Virus record (IMG/VR): IMGVR_UViG_3300011253_000543
Span: 1 to 36,130 of that record
DNA length: 36,130 nt
Source: a virus
Strand: one strand, 5' to 3'
In this document: positions 25,463 through 31,615 of the stretch, piece by piece
Layout: each line of letters starts with the position of its first letter
How positions within the stretch are numbered: the first letter of the stretch is position 1
Made by a program: the position numbers and the translations under genes
The notes under the pieces: model-generated
What the model saw: the letters and a program-made list of their open reading frames with translations, nothing else
The model's database searches: none
What the model was told of the DNA's origin: nothing

Positions 25463-27895
25463 ATGGCACTACCATTTTTTAATTCAAAGACTAAAGAATA
25501 CCAAGAAAAGTCTCTAAAAAATCAAACTCAACTTTCGTCAAAGATAAAGAGTGGGTTCAATAATATTGGCGATAAACTAGATAATCAAACTCAAATATTA
25601 GGTAGAGTTGAAAATTGGTTAGATGAAACTTACGAACTTCATAGAGAATTCTACCAATCAGAAGATGAAGCACGTCGAGAAAGAATGCGACAACTTCGGA
25701 GACAAAAGTTAGCAGGTGCTAGTGTCGGTGCTACCACTGGCGGTAATGGTCAATCCGATGGTGGTAGTGGTGTTGGATCTTTTATCGCTAAAACTGTTGC
25801 TGGTGCTGTAGCAGGTGCATTTGGTCTCAAGCAAATAAGTAAATTTTTCAAAAGCACACCTAAAGCAACAGGTGCTATAGATGATCTTACTAAAAAAACT
25901 AAAAATCTTAGTAAGGCACAAGTAGAATCAAACAAAGCATTAAAGGAAGAAATAAAGGAAAGACGGGCAAATAACAAATCCTCAAAAGAAACTCGAAATA
26001 GACTTAAAGTTCAAGCAGATGCAGAAACAAAAATTCGTGATGAAAAAATTAGAAGTGGTAAAACAGGAAAAGTAACTGGATCATTAGCAGATGATGCAGT
26101 TAAAGCTGGAAAGGTTGCAGATACAGCATTAGATGCTAGCAAAGCATCAAAAATATTTGCTAGAATTTTCCCACCGTTAGCAATTGCAGAATCACTTGCA
26201 GTCAACATTAAAGATGGATATGATCTTTTCTCTGCTGGACTAGATAATAAAATTGAAACTGAACTACAAGGTGAAGATATTGGTGGAGTTATCGGTGGTG
26301 CTATTGGTGGGGCGATAGGTCTGATCGGTGGACCAATGGGTGCAGTACTCGGTGCATCATTAGGTAATATGGTTGGGGGATGGGTTGGTGATTACTTTGA
26401 TCCTAATTTTGATAAAGAGTTTATTCAATCTAGTGAAAATTTAATAGCAAGAAAAGAAGGATTAGCAGCAAATCTTGCAGCGTTAGAAGCTGACAAAGGT
26501 AATATGAGTGAGAGAGAATATAAACTAGAACATGATAAGTTGATGCGTGAAAAACAATTTTTAGATTCAGCGACTATTGAACAGGCTACTATTCAAAAAC
26601 TATTTGAGCAAAGACAATCTGCTGCAGATGAATATAACGAAATTGCTAGACAAGTTAAAGCAATTGAAGATGCTGGTGGTACTGCAGGTGAATCATTACT
26701 TCGATCACTTAAGGCTGCAGAAAATAGTTTTAATGAAGCGGATGATAGATTTGATGCGCAAGCAAAAGAATTTGAAAAACAATTAAACGAAAAACTTGCT
26801 TTAAAATCCGCTATCGATAAAGGTATATATGACCACGATTATATTGGAGCGAGTGAGATTGATGCATCACGTCTTGGTGAATTGTCCCAAGCTGAACTTA
26901 GAGGAATTTTAGCTCATGACGATTTACGAGATTCGGATAAATTGTTAGTGCAAAAAGCACTCAATATGTCAACTGGTATTGGTGGTGATCCAGGTGCAAT
27001 TGATAATACTGCAACTACACTACAAAAAGGATTTATTGCAGCACAAAAGACTGGCGATGGTGTCGCAGCGGGTCAGTTCGTAAAACAAGTACAAGGATTA
27101 GGTGGTGATGCAGCAGTAGCTGCTTTGGCAGCAGGTACACTAACTCAAGAAATGTTGAATAAACCACAACCAAAAGTTACTGGCGGTCAAGTTACATCTT
27201 CTTCTAGTTCTGGTGGATTTGATTACGCTTCATATAAAACTGCAATAGGTGTACGAGAAAGTAGTGGCAATTATGGTGCTGAAAATACCATAGGATATTT
27301 GGGTATGTACCAAATGGGTGCTATGGCACTACAAGACGCAGGATATGTTAAGTCAGGTGTTAATAGCAATAAAGCATTAAATGATCCTAAAAATTGGTTG
27401 AAGGGTAGCAAGGAAGAGTTTCTAAGAAATCCTGCTATGCAAGAAGATGCTATGAGAAAATATACCAATAAACAAATAGGATATTTGAAGAGCAAAAAGG
27501 TTATTGATAATCAGTCTAGTCCAGAAGAAGTTGCAGGATTTCTCGCTGCAGCACACTTAGTTGGAGCAGGTGGTGCAGCACAACTAAAAGCTGGTAATGT
27601 CAAACAAGATGCTTATGGAAGTAAGTCTAGTGAATATTATAACATAGGTGTTGGATCTCAAACTGGCGGAAATTTCGGTCCATCTGGAACAGGATCAGCA
27701 TCGGCTGGTGGTAGTGCGGTAAATTCTATATCTGCATCACAGGCACAATCTGGAAATGGAGTAACTGTGGTCGATAACAGCACAACAGTTACTGATAATT
27801 CTACCAGTGCGTCAAGTAGTAATTCGTATACTCAACAAGTTTCTCCGAGAAGAACAAATAATACTGGTGTAAGACAAGATATGGTGATGCCATGA
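25463..27895 (+). CDS. Tape-measure protein (gp29-like) with C-terminal muralytic-like domain
   Basis: 810 residues. The N-terminal third and centre are helical and charged with long coiled-coil stretches (130-200, 320-450). Residues about 272-310 form a glycine-zipper hydrophobic segment (GGVIGGAIGGAIGLIGGPMG). Residues about 588-730 resemble a phage tail transglycosylase-like domain: AIGVRESSGNYGAENTIGYL, then GMYQMGAMALQDAGYV, with E599 placed as the catalytic glutamate. The tail end is Ser/Thr/Asn-rich. Place after the chaperone pair fits a tape measure. The muralytic domain could replace the lysozyme missing from gp5. The stop overlaps the next start (ATGA). Confidence 0.75.
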   Translation: MALPFFNSKTKEYQEKSLKNQTQLSSKIKSGFNNIGDKLDNQTQILGRVENWLDETYELHREFYQSEDEARRERMRQLRRQKLAGASVGATTGGNGQSDGGSGVGSFIAKTVAGAVAGAFGLKQISKFFKSTPKATGAIDDLTKKTKNLSKAQVESNKALKEEIKERRANNKSSKETRNRLKVQADAETKIRDEKIRSGKTGKVTGSLADDAVKAGKVADTALDASKASKIFARIFPPLAIAESLAVNIKDGYDLFSAGLDNKIETELQGEDIGGVIGGAIGGAIGLIGGPMGAVLGASLGNMVGGWVGDYFDPNFDKEFIQSSENLIARKEGLAANLAALEADKGNMSEREYKLEHDKLMREKQFLDSATIEQATIQKLFEQRQSAADEYNEIARQVKAIEDAGGTAGESLLRSLKAAENSFNEADDRFDAQAKEFEKQLNEKLALKSAIDKGIYDHDYIGASEIDASRLGELSQAELRGILAHDDLRDSDKLLVQKALNMSTGIGGDPGAIDNTATTLQKGFIAAQKTGDGVAAGQFVKQVQGLGGDAAVAALAAGTLTQEMLNKPQPKVTGGQVTSSSSSGGFDYASYKTAIGVRESSGNYGAENTIGYLGMYQMGAMALQDAGYVKSGVNSNKALNDPKNWLKGSKEEFLRNPAMQEDAMRKYTNKQIGYLKSKKVIDNQSSPEEVAGFLAAAHLVGAGGAAQLKAGNVKQDAYGSKSSEYYNIGVGSQTGGNFGPSGTGSASAGGSAVNSISASQAQSGNGVTVVDNSTTVTDNSTSASSSNSYTQQVSPRRTNNTGVRQDMVMP

Positions 27896-28203
27896 TAGAA
27901 CTTACTGAAGCAGCAAAAAAGAAAATCTCTGACATTGCGCTAGAGCAATCTCTGACCACAATGAAAATTAGGTTATTCATTACAGGTGGCGGTTGTTCTG
28001 GTTATAACTATGGATTCACGTTTGAGGAGAAGGCAGAGGAGGATGACTTCGAAGTCGATAATCTTCTAGTAGACTCTATAAGTATGCAATATCTTCAAGG
28101 ATGCACAGTAGATTATCAGGATGATGGTCTCAATGCACAGTTTACCATAAAGAATCCAAACGCAACAGCAACCTGTGGTTGTGGACAAAGTTTCGCTGCA
28201 TAA
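27892..28203 (+). CDS. A-type iron-sulfur cluster carrier (ErpA/IscA/SufA family)
   Basis: 103 residues. MIELTEAAKKKISDIAL, then IRLFITGGGCSGYNYGFTFE and the end TCGCGQSF show the family's three cluster ligands, C35, C95 and C97, at normal spacing. These proteins accept Fe-S clusters from a scaffold and hand them to target enzymes. Such carriers are known as auxiliary genes in marine T4-like phages. The start overlaps the tape-measure stop by ATGA, so it is translated as part of the late tail block, which is unexpected for a metabolic gene. C71 is an extra cysteine. Confidence 0.95.
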   Translation: MIELTEAAKKKISDIALEQSLTTMKIRLFITGGGCSGYNYGFTFEEKAEEDDFEVDNLLVDSISMQYLQGCTVDYQDDGLNAQFTIKNPNATATCGCGQSFAA

Positions 28204-28209
28204 AAAAAC

Positions 28210-28238
28210 TTTACTTTTGGGTGTAAATCCTTTATAAT
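28210..28238 (+). promoter_or_regulatory. Early sigma70-type promoter before gp33
   Basis: TTTACT at 28210-28215, 17-nt spacer, TATAAT at 28233-28238. It lies in the 67-nt gap between the Fe-S carrier and gp33 and would give a leader of about 25 nt with an AAGGG ribosome site. Confidence 0.75.
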
Positions 28239-28270
28239 AGAGTCTATTGTAAACCAATAAGGGATTCCGA

Positions 28271-28495
28271 ATGATCGATGTAATGACGAAAGAAAAGTTC
28301 TCTATTATCTTAGAAGAACTAGTAAGAGATCATAAACTAACGTATCTCGATGCAGTACTACATTGGTGCGAAAAGAATCAAATGGAAGTTGAAACTGCAG
28401 CAAAACTCATATCACCACTGATCAAACAAAAAATGACAGTTGAGTGTCAAGAGTTGAGAATGATCAAAAGGGAAGGTGCAAAACTTCCTATATGA
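28271..28495 (+). CDS. 33: Late transcription co-activator gp33
   Basis: 74 residues, shorter than T4 gp33 (112) but the usual size in marine relatives. KFSIILEELVRDHKLTYLDA, then VLHWCEKNQMEVETAAKLIS and the C-terminal REGAKLPI are conserved in these small gp33 proteins. gp33 binds the RNA polymerase beta flap and connects it to the sliding clamp for late transcription. Position directly before gp59 and gp32 is the T4 order. Ribosome site AAGGG upstream; the stop overlaps the gp59 start (ATGA). Confidence 0.82.
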   Translation: MIDVMTKEKFSIILEELVRDHKLTYLDAVLHWCEKNQMEVETAAKLISPLIKQKMTVECQELRMIKREGAKLPI

Positions 28496-29097
28496 TACTG
28501 ATGACTGCGTTTGATACATACAGAATATATCTTGCGTTGAATCAACACTTCACTCGCAAGACTTATGATTACTTTAAATATAATGGCAAAGTGCGAGCAA
28601 GTGAAACTGCCTTTCTCAGTAGAAAGGATCGATACTTTTTTGAGAAGGCATCGCGCAAGTTTAAGAAAGAAGAATTTGTTCAGTTCCTTTTAGCGAACTA
28701 CACTTCTGGAACTGAGCACTGGATTGGGAATCTAATGTCAGGTGAGAATCTGATACAGATGAAGAAGTGGAAAAAGAAAATAGATTCCTTGACTTATACC
28801 TTTAAAGAGGATATAATAGGTATTGTGGATCAAGATGTATCTCTTGATTCGTGTTTGAAGATGCAAGACGGTAGACATCCATTGTTATATCGTTTGTATC
28901 TTCGTAAAAAGGTTTCGTTGGAAACACTTATCATTCTTGATGATTTGGTTGGATATTCTAAATTATGGTTAAAGTATGATGATAGAATGATGAATGATTT
29001 GTTGTTTCTAATGAATAAGTATCGTCCGTTTTTTCATCAGGCGATACAAATAGACAAAGGCAAGTATCGTAAAATAGTGCTTGACTCCTTTGCCTAA
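28492..29097 (+). CDS. 59: gp59-like replicative helicase loader
   Basis: 201 residues from ATG 28492, which overlaps the gp33 stop as ATGA; an ATG at 28501 (MTAFDTY) is an equally possible start. T4 gp59 has 217. MTAFDTYRIYLALNQHFTRK, then YDYFKYNGKVRASETAFLSR and KDRYFFEKASRKF are conserved in gp59 relatives, and the C-terminal half is helical and basic as in T4. gp59 loads the gp41 helicase on gp32-covered forks. An internal consensus promoter lies at 28789-28817 and the gp32 promoter at the gene's end. Confidence 0.88.
   Translation: MILMTAFDTYRIYLALNQHFTRKTYDYFKYNGKVRASETAFLSRKDRYFFEKASRKFKKEEFVQFLLANYTSGTEHWIGNLMSGENLIQMKKWKKKIDSLTYTFKEDIIGIVDQDVSLDSCLKMQDGRHPLLYRLYLRKKVSLETLIILDDLVGYSKLWLKYDDRMMNDLLFLMNKYRPFFHQAIQIDKGKYRKIVLDSFA
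28789..28817 (+). promoter_or_regulatory. Consensus sigma70-type promoter inside gp59
   Basis: TTGACT at 28789-28794, 17-nt spacer, TATAAT at 28812-28817. Hexamers and spacing are the same as for the gp32 promoter 292 nt downstream, so gp32 may be transcribed from two tandem starts. Confidence 0.65.
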
Positions 29098-29109
29098 ATG
29101 TAGTATAAT
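29081..29109 (+). promoter_or_regulatory. Consensus sigma70-type promoter for gp32
   Basis: TTGACT at 29081-29086, 17-nt spacer, TATAAT at 29104-29109, starting inside the end of gp59 and 62 nt before the gp32 ATG. This leaves a leader of about 55 nt, ending in a GAGGT ribosome site. Confidence 0.8.
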
Positions 29110-29171
29110 AGATGCTTATATTATGATATTGTGGATACGATTAACATACAACGAAAATACGAGGTAAACAT

Positions 29172-30074
29172 ATGTCTTTTGCAAGTCTAAAGAAGTCACG
29201 TGGCAGTTCTTTGTCACATCTAGTCTCTGAATCTAACAAACTATCTGCTGGCGCACAACAACAGTCGCGCAGTGGTGACGATCGCTTCTGGAAACCAGAG
29301 GTTGATAAGTCAGGTAATGGTTTTGCTGTGATTCGTTTTCTACCTGCTCCTGCTAATGAGGACGTGCCATGGGTGCGTATCTTTGATCATGGGTTCCAAG
29401 GTCCAGGTGGATGGTATATTGAAAACTCTCTTACAAGTATCGGACAAAAAGATCCAGTTGGTGAGTTTAATTCTACATTATGGAACAACGGAACTGAAGC
29501 GGGTAAAGAGCAAGCAAGGAAACAAAAACGTCGATTGAAGTATCATGCTAACATCTATGTTGTAAAAGATCCTGCTAATCCTGCCAATGAAGGTAAAGTT
29601 TTCTTATACTCCTTTGGTAAAAAGATTTGGGATAAACTCAACGAATCAATGAATCCTGAGTTTGAAGATGAAACGCCAGTAAACCCATTTGACTTCTGGG
29701 AAGGTGCTGACTTTAAATTGAAGATTCGTAAGGTTGAAGGATATCGGAACTATGATAAGTCTGAGTTTGATTCTACTTCGCCACTATTGGCAGGTGATGA
29801 TGACGAGTTAGAGAAAGTGTATAATCAACAGCATTCTCTACAAGAGTTCTTAGATCCAAAAAACTTCAAGTCTTATGTAGAACTCAAAGCAAAACTTGAT
29901 CGTGTATTAGGTTTGAATGCTCCTGCCTCTACAGCAGAAGATTATGAACCTGCACCAGTTGCTGCTGCACCTGCACCAAAAAGTGCGCCAGCACCTAAAG
30001 TAAGTGATGAAGTATCTTTCGGGGATGAGGATGACGAAAGTCTTTCTTTCTTTGAAAAACTAGCAGAGGAGTGA
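29172..30074 (+). CDS. 32: Single-stranded DNA-binding protein gp32
   Basis: 300 residues, same as T4 (301). The N-terminus has a basic LAST-like motif (KKSRGSS, 7-13) for cooperative binding. The core shows DRFWKPEVDKSGNGFAVIRF, then PWVRIFDHGFQGPGGWYIEN and YHANIYVVKDPANPANEG. The C-terminus has an Ala/Pro linker (about 250-275) and an acidic tail (DEDDESLSFFEKLAEE) for partner binding. No cysteine is present, so the T4 zinc site is missing, as in other marine relatives. It has its own consensus promoter and a strong terminator, as expected for an abundant protein. Confidence 0.95.
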   Translation: MSFASLKKSRGSSLSHLVSESNKLSAGAQQQSRSGDDRFWKPEVDKSGNGFAVIRFLPAPANEDVPWVRIFDHGFQGPGGWYIENSLTSIGQKDPVGEFNSTLWNNGTEAGKEQARKQKRRLKYHANIYVVKDPANPANEGKVFLYSFGKKIWDKLNESMNPEFEDETPVNPFDFWEGADFKLKIRKVEGYRNYDKSEFDSTSPLLAGDDDELEKVYNQQHSLQEFLDPKNFKSYVELKAKLDRVLGLNAPASTAEDYEPAPVAAAPAPKSAPAPKVSDEVSFGDEDDESLSFFEKLAEE

Positions 30075-30098
30075 TGACCTCTTCTATCCTACCCTTTG

Positions 30099-30124
30099 AG
30101 GAGACCTTCGGGTCTCCTTTTTTT
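30099..30124 (+). terminator. Rho-independent terminator after gp32
   Basis: AGGAGACC at 30099-30106, TTCG tetraloop, GGTCTCCT at 30111-30118, then a T-run to 30124. An eight-pair stem with a UUCG loop is a strong intrinsic terminator. The T-run overlaps the stop codon of the convergent nuclease gene. No T-run follows the stem on the minus strand, so it acts for gp32 only. Confidence 0.95.
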
Positions 30125-30563
30125 ATAGAACGACAATACCGTCTTTGATAAGTCTTTTTCTGTTTTCCATATGCATTTCCTCTAACTCTTCTTTCGAACC
30201 ACCGAAGTAAGGAACGCAAAACCCTTCATCAATCATAATATCAGTAACAAGACATTCTTCTTGTCCTTTATATTCAACAGCAAAGTCACCAAGTATTCTT
30301 CCGAACTTGCCTTTCATATCTTCGCCATTCTTATTGATTTGTGTTTTCAATATAGAGGTTTTACCTAATAAACTTTTGAGTTTTTCTTTTGCAGCAAGAC
30401 CAAACTTCTTTTCTACTTTATCACGAGTGCGCGACTCAGGTGTATCAATACCCATAACTCTTACACGCTCGTTAGCTAATACAATACCAAATCCTAAATC
30501 AATATCTACGTCAACTGTATCACCGTCAACTACTCTTCTTATTTTACATTTATATTCATACAT
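30123..30563 (-). CDS. Thermonuclease-like nuclease (SNase family)
   Basis: 146 residues. RRVVDGDTVDVDIDLGFGI, then NERVRVMGIDTPESR and KGKFGRILG are staphylococcal nuclease motifs; D15, R35, D40, T41, E43 and R89 match the calcium and catalytic positions. No signal peptide is visible, so it probably acts in the cytoplasm, for example in host DNA breakdown or repair. Such small nucleases are common in marine T4-like phages. It is the last gene of the minus-strand accessory block and overlaps the upstream membrane-protein gene by one base. Confidence 0.92.
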   Translation of the reverse strand: MYEYKCKIRRVVDGDTVDVDIDLGFGIVLANERVRVMGIDTPESRTRDKVEKKFGLAAKEKLKSLLGKTSILKTQINKNGEDMKGKFGRILGDFAVEYKGQEECLVTDIMIDEGFCVPYFGGSKEELEEMHMENRKRLIKDGIVVL

Positions 30564-30760
30564 TAGTTAGTTCCCCCCATCATACTCATTAGTTGAGGTC
30601 CAACTACCATAGCAACGCCACCTACTGCTGCGATTGCCGCAACCCCAAGTATCATCCATTTCATTTTGAAGTCATCAACCTTCATCTTGAAACCAAGTAA
30701 CTCGTTGCCTAATACTCTAAGCGATACTTCTAAACTTCCGTCATTATCTTCTATTGCCAT
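30563..30760 (-). CDS. Small membrane protein
   Basis: 65 residues. The N-terminal half is soluble (MAIEDNDGSLEVSLRVLGNE), then a short basic stretch DDFKMKW and one membrane helix at about 36-57 (ILGVAAIAAVGGVAMVVG). One-helix proteins of this shape are common in phages and can be holin-like or spanin-like, but no specific family mark is seen. Placed between the nuclease and the DUF1353 gene, overlapping the former by one base. Confidence 0.6.
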   Translation of the reverse strand: MAIEDNDGSLEVSLRVLGNELLGFKMKVDDFKMKWMILGVAAIAAVGGVAMVVGPQLMSMMGGTN

Positions 30761-30762
30761 TA

Positions 30763-31353
30763 CTAATCTCCAATCTGACTATTACGCTTTCGATGACCAT
30801 TCCATGCCATAAATCCACCGATGCGTAATGCCCAGTATGCAAGATAGTTTAATAAATGGAATCCATTTTGTTCGATATTGATATCGCGGAATATGATATC
30901 TGCACCTTTTTGAGTAAGTTTACCCATGGTGTCTTTTTTGTTTTTCTTGAGAAGCGTCTCATACTTGTATGCGTAGTCGTGTATCAGACCACCCATCAGT
31001 AGAACGCCAGTAGGAGATAACCATGATGCTAGAAACTTAGGAACACTAGCACCATCAAACTCGAATCCTTTTGGTATGATGTAGTTTTCGCCATTGATTG
31101 TATAGTGGAAGTCTTTATCTATTTCCCACTTTCTTGATCCTGTCAACCACAACCAAATAGCACCCCAAAAACCTTTACCAGAAGTTGCTATCTTTATTGG
31201 TTTCATTGAGGGCATATCTTTGTATGAGAACCCAATGAGTGTTTGTTCTTTTTGATCGACGCCAAACATATTAGCAATCCAACCAATTATAATTAAGATA
31301 CCTACAACAGTAAATTGCCACCACGTGGTCAACTGTTCTATTATAAAATCCAT
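30763..31353 (-). CDS. DUF1353 protein with N-terminal membrane helix
   Basis: 196 residues. A membrane segment at about 12-30 (WQFTVVGILIIIGWIANMF) is followed by a DUF1353 domain at about 70-170: KWEIDKDFHYTINGENYIIP, then KGFEFDGASVPKFLASWLSP, and GLIHDYAYK. DUF1353 is common in phages and prophages and has no known biochemical role; the conserved FDGAS and HDY suggest an enzyme-like site. The ATG has a good AGGAG before it. It could act at the envelope in lysis or exclusion; this is a guess. Confidence 0.75.
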   Translation of the reverse strand: MDFIIEQLTTWWQFTVVGILIIIGWIANMFGVDQKEQTLIGFSYKDMPSMKPIKIATSGKGFWGAIWLWLTGSRKWEIDKDFHYTINGENYIIPKGFEFDGASVPKFLASWLSPTGVLLMGGLIHDYAYKYETLLKKNKKDTMGKLTQKGADIIFRDINIEQNGFHLLNYLAYWALRIGGFMAWNGHRKRNSQIGD

Positions 31354-31398
31354 AATCTCTTCTCCTATTATATATTTTTATTATTATCATAATGAAGA

Positions 31399-31423
31399 TG
31401 GTGGGTTTTTAAGGAACCCACCA
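31399..31423 (-). repeat. Perfect inverted repeat between the 28-residue gene and DUF1353
   Basis: TGGTGGGTT and AACCCACCA, nine pairs with a 7-nt loop. It lies 37 nt after the stop of the 28-residue gene on the minus strand. The following minus-strand bases (TCTTCATT) are not a good U-tract, so it could be a weak terminator, a processing site or an mRNA stabiliser. Confidence 0.45.
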
Positions 31424-31459
31424 AAACCTTTGATTCATATATTTAACGTGGTTTGTGGT

Positions 31460-31546
31460 TTACCACCAACCTGTTGCATTACCTACTAAGTTAACAACTA
31501 CAGTAACGACAGCAACATGCACTGCTAAGTTCCAATCTAAAGACAT
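31460..31546 (-). CDS. 28-residue membrane microprotein
   Basis: ATG at 31544-31546 has a strong site TAAGGAGACTTAAA directly before it. The product MSLDWNLAVHVAVVTVVVNL ends VGNATGWW and is one hydrophobic helix (about 7-22) with tryptophans near both ends, as in tiny membrane proteins. It sits alone in a 262-nt gap between the adenylate cyclase and the DUF1353 gene, otherwise without a gene. It may modulate one of its membrane neighbours. No homolog recognised. Confidence 0.6.
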   Translation of the reverse strand: MSLDWNLAVHVAVVTVVVNLVGNATGWW

Positions 31547-31615
31547 TTTAAGTCTCCTTATGTTATTGAAAAATAGTATTTGTTTTTTGGTACAAGCACA
31601 AATACCAAAGCTTAT

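Noticed and set aside
28444-28491. Upstream start extending gp59 into gp33
   Set aside because: It overlaps gp33 by over 50 bases; the ATGA start fits gp59 relatives better.
31367-31376. TATAAT-like box before the DUF1353 gene
   Set aside because: No -35 match at proper spacing, and the ribosome site would fall at or before the transcript start.
31590-31612. Inverted repeat TTTGGTA/TACCAAA after the cyclase gene
   Set aside because: Seven AT-rich pairs with a long loop and no U-tract on the minus strand; too weak to call a terminator.
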